A stretch of 64,000 nt of DNA from Methanomicrobiales archaeon HGW-Methanomicrobiales-1 (GCA_002839675.1 PGYM01000003.1:186001-250000); one strand, 5' to 3'; shown: positions 55,118-64,000, counted from the first letter of the stretch. Numbers and translations: made by a program. The notes: generated by a model not told the origin, from the sequence alone.

Positions 55118-57514
55118 TCAGACATGGTACTGGACAGTGAGTTTCTTTAAGCGCACGCCAAGTTCATGCAGGTCTTCTGCTGTTTTTTCCACTTTCCGGG
55201 TAATTTCAAGGTTTTTCTGTGCAGCATCGCGGATCTTTTCCATGGCAAGCGAGATCTGGTCCACACCGGCAGCCTGTTCCTGGATGGAAGTGGTGATTTC
55301 AATAGCTTCTCTGGAGGAGTCAGCAATCGACCGGGTAAGGACCTCGATTGCTTCCCGTGCATCGGAAGTCAGCCGGACTGCATCTGCCACAGACCGGGTC
55401 CCCTGCTCGGTTGATACCACGGTTGAAGAGACACCCCGCTGGATATCCGTCAGGATAGTGCGGATGTTTGCCGTTGCCTGTTTTGATTGTTCGGCAAGGT
55501 TGTGAATCTCATGGGCAACGACTGCAAAACCTTTGCCGAAATCACCGGCTTTTGCTGCTTCTATAGACGCGTTGACGGCAAGCAGGTTGGATTGTTCTGA
55601 AATATCGGTCACCGTTGCAATGATCTCTCCTATGGCCTGGCTCTGCTCCGAGAGCTTGACGACACTCATGCCGATGGTGTCCATCTGCCGCTGGATATGA
55701 TTCATCCCGTCGAGAATTTCCTGCACGGATTTCTGGCCTTCACCTGAGACAGCAATGGCTTTCATTGCTTTTTCCGATACGGATTTTGACTTGAGTATCA
55801 CTATGTCGGTCTTTTTGCGGACACTTTCTACGGTATCTGAGGTGTCATTGACGGTGCTTGCAGTCTGGGAACTGGCAGTCGCAAGCTGGGTAGTGACGGT
55901 CAGGATCTCGCTCGATGCTGATGAAAGAACCGATACACCTTCGTAGAGTTCCTCATTGATCAGCTTCATTAAGCGCTGGAGTTCGATACCGATCGTGTTG
56001 AGTGCATCCCGGTATGCGACAAACTCGCCGGCAACCGGAATCTTCTCGTCAAAACGGGCGGTAAAATCACCGGATGCATAGAACCGGGCAAGCCGCATGG
56101 CCTCGTTCACGGGCTCGGTGATCGTTTCGAGGGTCTTGTTGAACCCGGCGATGATCATCTTGTACCCGCCCCGGAAGGCGTTCTCATTCCCGCGAACCGA
56201 TAGGTCCCCGGCCCGGGCTGCATCCGTGAGTTTGATTGTTTCCTTATGCAGGTGATCCAAAGACTCCACCATCATCTGCAGGGCAGGACGGATCTCGTCG
56301 CGTTCATCGACCGGCTCTGCGAACGCTGATATATAATCCCCTTTGGCAATTTTTTTGATATTTCCCACAACGTTTGTCTGCAGATCATCGGCAAACTCGT
56401 CCATGGTTGCGGCCATGATCCCAATTTCATCCTGCCTTTTGATATTGAGGCGTGCAGAAAGGTGGCCGTTCCTGAGTTCCTTGATCATAACTACCACTGA
56501 CTGCAGGGGTCCGGATATTGAGCGGCCAAAGAGAATTGCAATGGCTGCACCAATGGCCATCGATGCAATCATCAGGGCAAAGATGGTATTTCGTATGGTA
56601 TCGATGGGGCCGGTGAAATCTGAGAGTTCTGCGCGTGATACGATATACCAGTCAAGTGGTTCATAATACGTGTAGGCATCAAGGACATTTGTACCGTCAA
56701 CGACATGGGGAACTGCACCTTCCTTGTTCATGAACATCTGCTGGATGTAATCCTTATCTGCCCAGTTCTGCCCTTGGGAGCTTGGATGGACAAGCACATT
56801 TCCCGCGCTGTCGATGACGTACATATAACCGTTCTTGCCTACGGTTGTCTCCCGTATACTTTTTTTGACCACATCGAGGGTCTGTCCTTCTTCTGTTCCA
56901 ACAAAAAGAACGCCAATTATCTTTCCGCTGGGATCTTCAATTGGCTCATAGGCTGTGACGTAGTTTTTCCCAAAAAGATCACGTCTTCCATAGTACGTCA
57001 CGCGGTCGTTTACGGTCACTTTGTAGACATCGTCAGTCAGGCGTGTTCCGACTGCCCGCTTCCCGTTTGCGTCCTGAACATTGGTCGAAACGCGAACCGC
57101 GTAACTGTCATTGTACACCTGAAAAACGGTTGCAGCCCCGCCAACCATTGCCTGCACCTGGTCGACAATCTCGAAATTATCGTTGACCACATAGCGATTG
57201 CCACTCTTGTCAATAAGGGTCATTTCGTTGTTAATGACTTCCGGTGTGCCCTTGCCATAGAAATTCTGTTTTGCTACGTTGAGGTCACTGTTGACCTTGT
57301 TGCGAGTGAGTTTGTAGACATCATTGGTCCACCCTTTCATGTCCCCGACCTGAGTCTCTAACAACGCCTGGGTCTGTTCACTGATAACGCTACTGGAACT
57401 GGTATAAGCGACCAGTCCGAGTAACAGTGTCGGGATGATTGCCAAGAAAAGACAGATAACGAGAATCTTGGTCCCGACTTTCATGTTTGAAAAAAATTGC
57501 ATATTATCCCGCAC
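55118..57514 (-). CDS. Methyl-accepting chemotaxis protein with Cache sensor
   Basis: This protein of 798 residues has a first membrane helix at about 15-37, an extracytoplasmic Cache3-Cache2-like sensor (to about 310), a second helix (about 315-340), two HAMP-like segments, and the signalling hairpin with tip SEQSNLLAVNASIEAAKAGD and FGKGFAVVAHEIHNLAEQS. No C-terminal CheR-binding pentapeptide is present. GTG at 57514 (AGGAG upstream) and ATG at 57502 (GGGTG upstream) are both possible starts. It probably controls the adjacent CheA hybrid through the double CheW protein. Confidence 0.94.
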   Translation of the reverse strand: MRDNMQFFSNMKVGTKILVICLFLAIIPTLLLGLVAYTSSSSVISEQTQALLETQVGDMKGWTNDVYKLTRNKVNSDLNVAKQNFYGKGTPEVINNEMTLIDKSGNRYVVNDNFEIVDQVQAMVGGAATVFQVYNDSYAVRVSTNVQDANGKRAVGTRLTDDVYKVTVNDRVTYYGRRDLFGKNYVTAYEPIEDPSGKIIGVLFVGTEEGQTLDVVKKSIRETTVGKNGYMYVIDSAGNVLVHPSSQGQNWADKDYIQQMFMNKEGAVPHVVDGTNVLDAYTYYEPLDWYIVSRAELSDFTGPIDTIRNTIFALMIASMAIGAAIAILFGRSISGPLQSVVVMIKELRNGHLSARLNIKRQDEIGIMAATMDEFADDLQTNVVGNIKKIAKGDYISAFAEPVDERDEIRPALQMMVESLDHLHKETIKLTDAARAGDLSVRGNENAFRGGYKMIIAGFNKTLETITEPVNEAMRLARFYASGDFTARFDEKIPVAGEFVAYRDALNTIGIELQRLMKLINEELYEGVSVLSSASSEILTVTTQLATASSQTASTVNDTSDTVESVRKKTDIVILKSKSVSEKAMKAIAVSGEGQKSVQEILDGMNHIQRQMDTIGMSVVKLSEQSQAIGEIIATVTDISEQSNLLAVNASIEAAKAGDFGKGFAVVAHEIHNLAEQSKQATANIRTILTDIQRGVSSTVVSTEQGTRSVADAVRLTSDAREAIEVLTRSIADSSREAIEITTSIQEQAAGVDQISLAMEKIRDAAQKNLEITRKVEKTAEDLHELGVRLKKLTVQYHV

Positions 57515-57651
57515 CCTTCCAGCTCCTGATCATTTTCTGGTAATGAATACACTGATCGCTTATTGTTTAAAATTACTGATATTATTTGCTGGCACGTTTA
57601 TTTGGTCTCGGTTATGAGGAACAAGGCAGGTAGTGCGCATATGGGGCTGTA

Positions 57652-58641
57652 TCATGCAGCGGTTTCATCTATCAGCATACGTGAATCCGCCAGAAGAGCC
57701 GCGCCATCCAGTACCATGATTCCTTCAACAACTCCTAACAGGTAGGGAGCAGCACCTGCGGGGGGAACCGGTGTTGGTACCTCCGGCAGACTGGCCGGGA
57801 TTGTGGCAATACCGGTGATATAGTCGGCAAGAATGCCAAAAGTCATTGTTCCGTCCGTGAGAACAATGACCCGGTTCAAGTCCGTGAGGCCTTTGCCGCT
57901 GATAGAGAAAAGCGCCCGGAGGTCTACGAGCGATATGATCTCACCGCGTATTGCGCAGATACCGGATATGTAATCCGGTGTGCCGGGAACCGGCGTGATC
58001 CCTCCGGTAAGGACTACTTCGCGGACATATTTCATTGCAACTGCATATTCCTGGTAGGCAAGCCGGAATTTCAGTATCTCGATGCGGACAATACCCCGGG
58101 AACGTACGGCTGGTTGCGAGAGTTTTTGTGCCCGTTCCGCGAGGATCGCAGTTATCCTTCCCGGATCCTCTCCCGTATCCTCGCGAGGGATACCCTTCCT
58201 TGTATGAAGTTCGGTGTGGATCTGTTCCGGATTTGCATTCATGAGAAAATCCGACAGGTCACTGATTATGACAAGCCCCTCGGCAGTGATAGTCACACCT
58301 GGCACCGCAGGCTCATCTGCAAGAGTGGATGCATCTTCCAGAGTGAGACTGGTATCCTGAGTGATCCCGGATGTCTCATCGACCCAGAGAGCAACACAAT
58401 CGGGACCGGCCTTTGTGACAATAATGACGTCTGAAAGGCGGGGATTGCGTTCAGGAAACCCAAGGAGCGTCCGGACCTGGTAAACGGGGACTATCCGGCC
58501 ATGAAGATTGATCCTACCGGCAATCCCGAATTCTGTTGCGGAGGCGGGAGTCACCTGGACCATCCGCTCGACAAAAACGGTCTTTCCCACCTTGATTGCA
58601 CAGGATATGCCTTCCACCGAAAACTGCAACAGGGTCGTCAT
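57652..58641 (-). CDS. Tandem CheW-domain scaffold protein
   Basis: This protein of 329 residues contains two CheW domains (about 1-135 and 185-325), joined by a charged linker. The second has VPGTPDYISGICAIRGEIISLVDLRALF, a typical CheW motif; the first has GRINLHGRIVPVYQVRTLLG. GGTGAAG lies 4 nt before the ATG. It is the first gene of the leftward signalling cluster. A double CheW could bridge receptors and the CheA hybrid in an array. Confidence 0.92.
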   Translation of the reverse strand: MTTLLQFSVEGISCAIKVGKTVFVERMVQVTPASATEFGIAGRINLHGRIVPVYQVRTLLGFPERNPRLSDVIIVTKAGPDCVALWVDETSGITQDTSLTLEDASTLADEPAVPGVTITAEGLVIISDLSDFLMNANPEQIHTELHTRKGIPREDTGEDPGRITAILAERAQKLSQPAVRSRGIVRIEILKFRLAYQEYAVAMKYVREVVLTGGITPVPGTPDYISGICAIRGEIISLVDLRALFSISGKGLTDLNRVIVLTDGTMTFGILADYITGIATIPASLPEVPTPVPPAGAAPYLLGVVEGIMVLDGAALLADSRMLIDETAA

Positions 58642-58809
58642 ACCGCTTCACCTTAATAATCCCTCATTGGTGCTGATGCGATAAAAGTGTAGAGGAATTA
58701 CTCCCGGAAAACAATCTGTTGAAGATACGACACTTGCTCCTTGGTGAAAAAAGGTTTGTTTTCATTTGCATATTATCCGGTGATACCCGGCGATTGTAAA
58801 CCGGCTGCA

Positions 58810-58817
58810 AATATAAA
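58810..58817 (-). promoter_or_regulatory. TATA-like element upstream of the chemosensory cluster
   Basis: On the minus strand the sequence reads TTTATATT, close to the archaeal TATA consensus. It lies about 170 bp upstream of the tandem CheW gene, implying a leader of roughly 140 nt. A second candidate (CTTTTTATAAGG, about 58850-58861) lies further upstream. The 252-bp gap to tRNA-Ala holds no gene. Confidence 0.4.
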
Positions 58818-58893
58818 TCCAATTTACATCTGAATGTGTGACTAACCTTATAAAAAGACACCAAAGCCATTCTGGCACTGGGTTAAAAACGAA

Positions 58894-58965
58894 TGGACTG
58901 GGCGGGAATTGAACCCGCGGCCTCTCCCATGCCAAGGGAGCGATCTACCACTGATCTACCAGCCC
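58894..58965 (-). tRNA. tRNA-Ala (anticodon GGC)
   Basis: On the minus strand the acceptor GGGCTGG pairs with CCAGTCC (one G-T pair), with discriminator A. The D-arm GATC-AGTGGTA-GATC is exact, and the anticodon stem CTCCC/GGGAG holds TTGGCAT, giving GGC. The T-arm is GCGGG-TTCAATT-CCCGC. CCA is not encoded. Confidence 0.95.
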
Positions 58966-59042
58966 GCTCCTATCCAGTAGGATGCCATAGGTTAAAAGAA
59001 TTGGCTTAAATGGCGGGGATAATACAAGGTTTTGAAAAAAAT

Positions 59043-60173
59043 TTAAGTCTCTGGTGCGGCAACGGATTTGAGCCAGGAAAGCACCCGGGTCCGCGCATTT
59101 TCCATTTCCACCTTTTTTGCTATTGTGCCGTTTTTTATATGCTGCTCCATCAGCGGAATTGCTCCCTCCGGCATTTTTTCTCCCACGGGCAGTACCGTGT
59201 GTTTTCCCGATGCCAGCCCGTACACCTGTTTCACCCCGCTCCGCTTACCGCGCTTTGCCTTTGCCACTCCTTCAATCTCTACGATATCCAGCGCAAAGTC
59301 AATCACGGGGGCATTTGCGATTGTGCCCCCGATACCGAATGCATCTACAATATCGCGGTACGCGATCACCTCTTCACGGGTGACTCCTCCGGATAAGAAT
59401 ATTTTGACAGATCCATAGCCATGAGTATCCAGTTCCCAGCGAACTTCTTCGATGATCGAACGCATGTTGCCCCTGCGCGAGCGGGGGGTGTCAAGCCTGA
59501 CTGCGGTTGCGCCACATTTCGCAGCCCGCAGGGATTCAGATTTTTCATCACAGTACGTATCGGAAAGCATGATTCGCGGTACTTCTTTCGGTGCGTGTTT
59601 GTCAAACGATCGCCATGCAGTTTCGGGCTTGTCGTAACACATCACAAATGCATGCGGCATGGTACCGACAACCGGCATCCCCTCCGGCGCACAGGTATTG
59701 GAAACTCCGTCAACCCCGCCGATCCAGGCCGCCCGCTCGATCATACGTGCAATCGATGGGTGCTGCCGGCGTGAACCAAAAGAATAGATCTGCCGGTCAT
59801 GGGCTGCGAGCTTGACATGGGCAGCAGCAGTTGCAATGCCGGAAGCATGGCAGAGAAAACCGAGGATTGCGGTCTCGAAACGGCAGAAGTCACGATATTT
59901 GCCGGAAATGCGCAGCACGGGCTCATTTTTATAAAAGATGGTACCTTCGGGTAGTGCATCAACCGTGACCGGCACTCCTTCGAGCAGCGCGAGCACATCG
60001 GAAAGTCCGCAGAAGACCGACCATGAGTCGGGAAGTGCGGATGCCGTCACTTCCATTACCACTTCAGGGTTGATCCCTTCTGCCTTTAGCGTCTCTTCCG
60101 TGCGCTCGAAATAGATGTCCGTGCATTCCCCGCGGTGGATCATCTCATCGCTGACCGTATCGAACATACCCAT
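59043..60173 (-). CDS. Nicotinate phosphoribosyltransferase
   Basis: This protein of 376 residues feeds nicotinate and PRPP into NAD synthesis. Family features include FCRFETAILGFLCHASGIAT, SFGSRRQHP, GVDGVSNTCAPEG and the phosphate-binding region KIFLSGGVTREEV and FGIGGTIANAP. It starts with MGMFDTVSDEMIHRGECTDIYF. The size fits the archaeal type. It stands alone, divergent from the phosphorylase gene across 166 bp. Confidence 0.9.
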   Translation of the reverse strand: MGMFDTVSDEMIHRGECTDIYFERTEETLKAEGINPEVVMEVTASALPDSWSVFCGLSDVLALLEGVPVTVDALPEGTIFYKNEPVLRISGKYRDFCRFETAILGFLCHASGIATAAAHVKLAAHDRQIYSFGSRRQHPSIARMIERAAWIGGVDGVSNTCAPEGMPVVGTMPHAFVMCYDKPETAWRSFDKHAPKEVPRIMLSDTYCDEKSESLRAAKCGATAVRLDTPRSRRGNMRSIIEEVRWELDTHGYGSVKIFLSGGVTREEVIAYRDIVDAFGIGGTIANAPVIDFALDIVEIEGVAKAKRGKRSGVKQVYGLASGKHTVLPVGEKMPEGAIPLMEQHIKNGTIAKKVEMENARTRVLSWLKSVAAPET

Positions 60174-60339
60174 ACCAGATGATAGTACGTTGAAGGAATT
60201 TACGCTTGCGTAATGCTCCTGATAATTCGCTAAATATTAGTGTCTCCCGCGACAATCATTCTTCAGCGCAGGTAGTCATGCAGTTTGTATCAAATATGTT
60301 TGCGGATAATCGTTCGAATCTGGCCCGGGTGTGGCACTG

Positions 60340-61011
60340 ATGCTCGGCATTATCGGGGGCACGAGCCTCCTGTTCTCTGAGCTGCCGAAGCTCCAGAAGC
60401 GCCGGGTAAACACGCCGTTTGGCAATGCCGAACTTCTCTGCGGGGATATCGTGATGCTGATGCGCCACCAGCAGGGCCTCCCGCCTCACCGGATCAATTA
60501 CCGGGCAAACATGGCTGCGCTCGCTATCGAAGGCGTGGACCGGATTGTTGCATTTGGATCCACGGGATCCTTAAACCGCGAGATCACGCCCGGTTCACTC
60601 GTGATCCCGACCGATTACGTAAGTATGACCGATATCCCTTCTATCCACGACCATGCGATCGAACATGTGCTCCCTGTAATGGATAAGGGCCTGTCAAAAA
60701 AGCTCGGTTCTCATATTCCCGAAGCCCGGTATGGCGGGGTTTACGTGCAGACAAAAGGTCCCCGTTTTGAGACCGTTGCCGAGATACTTGCCCTGTCGCG
60801 GGTAGCGGATCTCGTTGGAATGACTCTTGCTTCTGAGGCTACCCTTGCCTGCGAACTGGGCATGGATTTTACCGCGCTATGCACGGTAGATAATTATGCA
60901 AACGGGCTTGCGGATGGTGTGCTGACTTTTGATGAGATTCTTGAGATCTCGCGGTCATACCGGCACCGTACCGGAGAACTGGTAAAAACGATAATTACGC
61001 ATATGACCTGA
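60340..61011 (+). CDS. Nucleoside phosphorylase, MTA/methylthioinosine phosphorylase family
   Basis: This protein has 223 residues from the ATG at 60340 (GGGTG 9 nt upstream; GTG at 60331 is the alternative). Motifs: GIIGGTSLL, a phosphate-site region MRHQQGLPPHRINYRANMAAL, GPRFET, and DLVGMTLASEATLACELGM. The last contains the purine- and ribose-binding Met and Glu. It lies 17 bp before a 5'-deoxyadenosine deaminase-like gene. In Methanocaldococcus these two activities act in series, deaminating first and then cleaving methylthioinosine, so the same is inferred here. Confidence 0.9.
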   Translation: MLGIIGGTSLLFSELPKLQKRRVNTPFGNAELLCGDIVMLMRHQQGLPPHRINYRANMAALAIEGVDRIVAFGSTGSLNREITPGSLVIPTDYVSMTDIPSIHDHAIEHVLPVMDKGLSKKLGSHIPEARYGGVYVQTKGPRFETVAEILALSRVADLVGMTLASEATLACELGMDFTALCTVDNYANGLADGVLTFDEILEISRSYRHRTGELVKTIITHMT

Positions 61012-61028
61012 TAAGGCAGGATAATACC

Positions 61029-62339
61029 ATGGACGATATTTTCAACCGACGGCAATCGATTCTTATCGCAAATGTGATGATCGATGGAAAACAGGCAGAT
61101 ATTTTTGTGAACGACGTAGGCATCATCGCTGCTGCCGGTGAAGGAGTACGGGGGCAGTACAAAAATGAAGCAGATCTGGTGATTGACGGTGATGGTGCCA
61201 TTGCCCTACCCGGTCTTGCCAACACCCACACCCACGCGGCCATGTCGCTGCTCCGTGGTTATGCCGACGATATGATCCTGCAGGACTGGCTCAGCCAGAA
61301 GATCTGGCCTCTCGAAGCCCACCTGACCGGCAATGATGTGTACTGGGGAACGAAGCTGGCCTGTCTAGAGATGATAAAGAGCGGTACTACTGCATTCAAC
61401 GACATGTACTTCATGATGGATGAGGCTGCTCGTGCGGTAGACGAGGCCGGCATCCGTGCGGTTCTCTGTTACGGTTTTATCGACCTCTTCAATGCAGAAA
61501 AACGGGAGGCCGAATGTAAGGCCACCGAAAAGCTTGCTGCACAGATCCGTTCGATGAACAATCCGCGAATCAAGGCTGCTGTCGGACCCCATGCGATCTA
61601 CACCGTATCTCCTGAAGGCCTGAAGTGGTGTGCAGAGTTTGCCGGAGAGCAGAATATCGGTATCCACATCCACTTGTCCGAAACAGAAAAGGAAGTTACT
61701 GATTGTGTTGCCCAGCACGGCAAACGCCCGGCGGCACTACTGGACGACTGCGGCATGCTCACGCCAAAAACCATTGCCGCTCACTGCTGCTGGCTCGATG
61801 ATGCCGAGTGCGCCCTGCTCGGGAAACAGGGAGTTGCGGCTTCCCATAATCCGGCGAGCAACATGAAACTTGCTACCCACCGGGCCATGCCAACCCGCCA
61901 GCTCATGGATGCAGGAGCAAATGTCTGTCTCGGTACCGATGGCTGTGCAAGCAACAATAACCTCGATATGTTCGAGGAGATGAAGACTGCGGCCCTGCTC
62001 CAGAAATTCTTCTGGAACGATCCGACTGTTCTTCCGGCACCAGCAGCGCTTGCGATGGCAACGACCAACGGTGCCCGGGCACTGGGCTTTGGCACGGGAA
62101 CGTTATCGGTGGGCTCTCCTGCAGATATCGTGCTCGTGTCCGCACGCACCGCATGTAACACACCGTTGCATAATGTCCCCTCCAATCTGGTGTACTCGTG
62201 CAATGGTTCAGCGGTTGAGACAACCATCTGCGATGGCAGGATCCTGATGCTGAACCGGGAGATCCCGGGCGAAGACAAGATCCTTGCCGGGGCTGCCCAG
62301 GCCGCCCATGAACTTGTCAGCCGTTCACAATCCGAATAA
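61029..62339 (+). CDS. dadD: 5'-deoxyadenosine / S-adenosylhomocysteine deaminase
   Basis: This metal-dependent amidohydrolase has 436 residues. Ligands are visible: His67 and His69 in NTHTHAAMSLLRG, a His in IHIHLSETEKEV, a His in AAHCCWLDD, and Asp in LGTDGCASNNNLD. It matches the DadD type of methanogens, which deaminates 5'-deoxyadenosine (the by-product of radical SAM enzymes), methylthioadenosine and S-adenosylhomocysteine. The coupled phosphorylase would process the inosine products. A hairpin terminator follows. Confidence 0.93.
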   Translation: MDDIFNRRQSILIANVMIDGKQADIFVNDVGIIAAAGEGVRGQYKNEADLVIDGDGAIALPGLANTHTHAAMSLLRGYADDMILQDWLSQKIWPLEAHLTGNDVYWGTKLACLEMIKSGTTAFNDMYFMMDEAARAVDEAGIRAVLCYGFIDLFNAEKREAECKATEKLAAQIRSMNNPRIKAAVGPHAIYTVSPEGLKWCAEFAGEQNIGIHIHLSETEKEVTDCVAQHGKRPAALLDDCGMLTPKTIAAHCCWLDDAECALLGKQGVAASHNPASNMKLATHRAMPTRQLMDAGANVCLGTDGCASNNNLDMFEEMKTAALLQKFFWNDPTVLPAPAALAMATTNGARALGFGTGTLSVGSPADIVLVSARTACNTPLHNVPSNLVYSCNGSAVETTICDGRILMLNREIPGEDKILAGAAQAAHELVSRSQSE

Positions 62340-62366
62340 AACCGGTTAAATCCCTCTGAAAAAATC

Positions 62367-62399
62367 GGGTACTGTGCGGTTAGTACCCTAAGTTTTTTT
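62367..62399 (+). terminator. Hairpin plus T-run terminator after dadD
   Basis: GGGTACT (62367-62373) and AGTACCC (62382-62388) form a perfect 7-bp stem with an 8-nt loop, followed within four bases by seven T. It is placed 28 bp after the dadD stop. Confidence 0.65.
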
Positions 62400-62513
62400 A
62401 ATAAATCCTTTTCTCATGGTGTAGTCAGTCATGCCGGATGGGGTATGGCAGGATCTCAACCCCGGTAATTTATTTCGGTATGTTTTTTCCCTCGCACGAT
62501 CAATGTGGAAGAT

Positions 62514-62705
62514 ATGACACATCACCAAGAATTTGAGCGCCACGATCATGCCGGACACACATGTCGTCTTTGCTCATCATCCCATGATCCCGATCACAAG
62601 GCATCCGTAGGTGGCATCTGCCACCATTGCGTGTACAAGATCCTCATTATCATTTTTGTTGTGATGATTGCGATCTCGTATGTCGCATGGTTTGGTATTC
62701 TGTAA
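62514..62705 (+). CDS. Small zinc-binding single-pass membrane protein
   Basis: This protein has 63 residues from the ATG at 62514 (GTG at 62505 is the alternative). The N-terminal half is His/Cys-rich: HTCRLC and GICHHC form a likely zinc knuckle among several other His. The C-terminal half is one hydrophobic helix (ILIIIFVVMIAISYVAWFGIL). Function unknown. It ends 9 bp from the convergent potassium channel gene. Confidence 0.72.
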   Translation: MTHHQEFERHDHAGHTCRLCSSSHDPDHKASVGGICHHCVYKILIIIFVVMIAISYVAWFGIL

Positions 62706-62714
62706 AGAATCAAT

Positions 62715-63686
62715 TTATTTTTTAATTTCCCCTTCTTCAGGATCACGTAACCGTGGCAGGATAAGGGCCTTAAAATCATTAAATTCTTCTTCGGTAATCA
62801 ACCCGCGCTCTTTTAAGGTTCCTAAGCGCTCCAGCAGTAAAATCCCCGTTTCAGTTTCAAGAGGTTCATGGGATTTCTGCTCTTTCTGCCGCTCCTCCAT
62901 AAAACCTGAAGCAAGGATTGCTGAAGGGAGGGCAAGAAGCAAGACTCCCCCGATAGTCACCATGCTGGTGATGGTCTGGCCTAATGGTGTAATGGGGTAG
63001 ATGTCACCATACCCGACGGTAGTCATGGTCATTGCTGCCCACCACATAGCTGCCGGGATACTGGAAAACTTATCCGGCTGGGCAGCGTTCTCGACAAGAT
63101 ACATGATCGTCGAGGAGAACAGGATCTCAAATACCAGAAAAATTACAAGGATTGAGATGATCTCCCTTTTCTTGAAAATGACACGGCTCAGGAGTTGCAG
63201 TGCATCATTGTGGCGGGTGTAGCGCACCAGCTTGAAGATCGAAAGGAGCCGGAATATGTGGAGCAGGGCATAATCCTGAGGGAATACGAAAGGAAAGATG
63301 ATGGGAATGATCGATATGAAATCGATTATCATGTAGATCCCTGTTGCATAATGCAGGCGATCCTTTACCCTGCCCAGAAATGTGGGGCTGTCAGTACATG
63401 ACCAGAGCCGCAGGACATACTCTATTGTAAAAATCGTAAGACTGATTGAAATAATTGCAAAAATCAGGTTGTGGATCGATAGTGGAAGATCCGATATTGT
63501 GGAGAGAACCACCGCGATAGTGTTAGCCAGGATAAATATGGCGAGGAAATACTTTACTCTCCGTGCTGCCCGGTCCTCGTTTGGATAGGTGTTGAGGATT
63601 AAATTGACACGGGTTTTAACCCTGTCATAGCAGGATGGGTCTTTGCAAATTTCCTGTGTATCCTGTGCCGGATTTTCTGTCATCAT
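62715..63686 (-). CDS. Voltage-gated-type potassium channel
   Basis: This protein of 323 residues has six membrane helices. The selectivity filter is TVGYGD. The S4-like segment (FRLLSIFKLVRYTRHNDALQLLSR) has fewer evenly spaced Arg than classical voltage sensors, so strong voltage gating is uncertain. A short cytoplasmic C-terminus with charged coiled sequence follows, without an RCK domain. AAGGAG lies just before the ATG at 63686. It likely mediates K+ flux for membrane potential or osmotic balance. Confidence 0.92.
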   Translation of the reverse strand: MMTENPAQDTQEICKDPSCYDRVKTRVNLILNTYPNEDRAARRVKYFLAIFILANTIAVVLSTISDLPLSIHNLIFAIISISLTIFTIEYVLRLWSCTDSPTFLGRVKDRLHYATGIYMIIDFISIIPIIFPFVFPQDYALLHIFRLLSIFKLVRYTRHNDALQLLSRVIFKKREIISILVIFLVFEILFSSTIMYLVENAAQPDKFSSIPAAMWWAAMTMTTVGYGDIYPITPLGQTITSMVTIGGVLLLALPSAILASGFMEERQKEQKSHEPLETETGILLLERLGTLKERGLITEEEFNDFKALILPRLRDPEEGEIKK

Positions 63687-63849
63687 TGCTCCTTTGTGGA
63701 TGGATATTTTTGCAGGATCATACGGTTAATCCCGATTCTTGTATTGTTATATGACGAAATCCGGGTGGATGGTATTTAAAGAGTTCGAGATGAATGAGAT
63801 TCATCTGTTCTGTCAGGCCTTGACGATAAATAAAAAATATCGGACCGTA

Positions 63850-64000
63850 TCACGCGGTCTCGATTTTATCTGCTTCCTGTAAGCCCAGTACCCGTACGGA
63901 TTCTTCGCGCATCCGGAATTTCTGGATCTTGCCGGTGACTCCCATGGGGAAATCGTTCACAAACATCACATACCGGGGAATCTTGTAATGGGCGATCTTT
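63850..64000 (-). CDS. AMP-forming acyl-CoA synthetase, C-terminal fragment (cut by window edge)
   Basis: On the minus strand the frame enters at the window edge and ends at TGA (63852-63850), giving 49 residues. [31 protein letters not shown] is the C-terminal signature of the acyl-CoA/acetyl-CoA ligase family, with the catalytic Lys in TGKIQK. The rest of the gene lies beyond 64000. The substrate cannot be told from the fragment. Confidence 0.85.
   Translation of the reverse strand, partial: KIAHYKIPRYVMFVNDFPMGVTGKIQKFRMREESVRVLGLQEADKIETA

Noticed and set aside
1-64000. CRISPR array, insertion sequence, integrase or phage genes
   Set aside because: No regularly spaced repeats, transposase, integrase or att-like duplication next to the tRNA genes was seen.

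Overview
The window is a gene-dense chromosomal segment of a methanogenic archaeon, most likely of the order Methanomicrobiales (Methanoregula-like; this placement is an inference). The archaeal signs are a DnaG-type primase, CDP-archaeol synthase, archaeal UMP kinase, GatCAB, tRNA genes without encoded CCA, TATA-like boxes about 26 nt before leaderless starts, and a methanogenesis marker 14 protein. No insertion sequence, phage gene or CRISPR array was seen. Both edges cut genes: a sensor kinase on the left and an AMP-forming acyl-CoA ligase on the right.

Layout. 1-2.7 kb: a CHASE4/PAS histidine kinase and a stand-alone receiver. 2.7-9.5 kb: a tight leftward operon, asparagine-synthase-like gene, gatC, gatA, gatB, topA. 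9.7-13.9 kb: tRNA-Leu, a DJ-1/PfpI protein, a YwbE protein, an anchored exported protein, dihydroorotase and a DUF167 protein. 14-16.7 kb: dnaG, a UPF0058 protein and an alanine dehydrogenase/ornithine cyclodeaminase family enzyme. 16.7-21.5 kb: a probable tetraether synthase facing away from a carS-pyrE-purD-argF operon. 21.5-29.8 kb: methanogenesis marker 14, argG, a cupredoxin-like lipoprotein, and carB/carA. With pyrC, pyrE, pyrH and argF this gives much of pyrimidine and arginine synthesis. 30-32.5 kb: a stress and redox island with ferritin, glutaredoxin, ferredoxin:disulfide reductase fused to rubredoxin, a Cys-rich thioredoxin-like protein and beta-carbonic anhydrase.

33.7-40.9 kb holds the most unusual locus: a six-gene, overlapping operon for a complex I/group 4 hydrogenase-like membrane complex. 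Its ion-pump subunits look intact. The hydrogenase-like large subunit has lost all four NiFe-binding cysteines, the small subunit has lost all four cluster cysteines, and no ferredoxin-type subunit is encoded. It resembles the energy-converting-hydrogenase-related (Ehr) complexes, in a form with no recognisable redox centre.

41-49 kb: an alpha/beta hydrolase, a highly structured non-coding stretch, a Mut7-C nuclease-like protein, an AmrS-type radical SAM enzyme, UMP kinase, tRNA-Pro, endonuclease III and a duplicated DUF47/PiT phosphate transport module. 49-58.6 kb: a leftward signalling cluster with a double CheW protein, a Cache chemoreceptor, a FrzE-like CheA with a receiver, a receiver-kinase hybrid, a membrane PAS kinase that has lost its N-box, and an acetyltransferase. 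No flagellar/archaellum, cheY, cheB or cheR gene lies in the window. 58.9-64 kb: tRNA-Ala, a nicotinate phosphoribosyltransferase, a nucleoside phosphorylase plus deaminase pair for 5'-deoxynucleoside salvage, a small zinc-ribbon membrane protein and a voltage-gated-type potassium channel.
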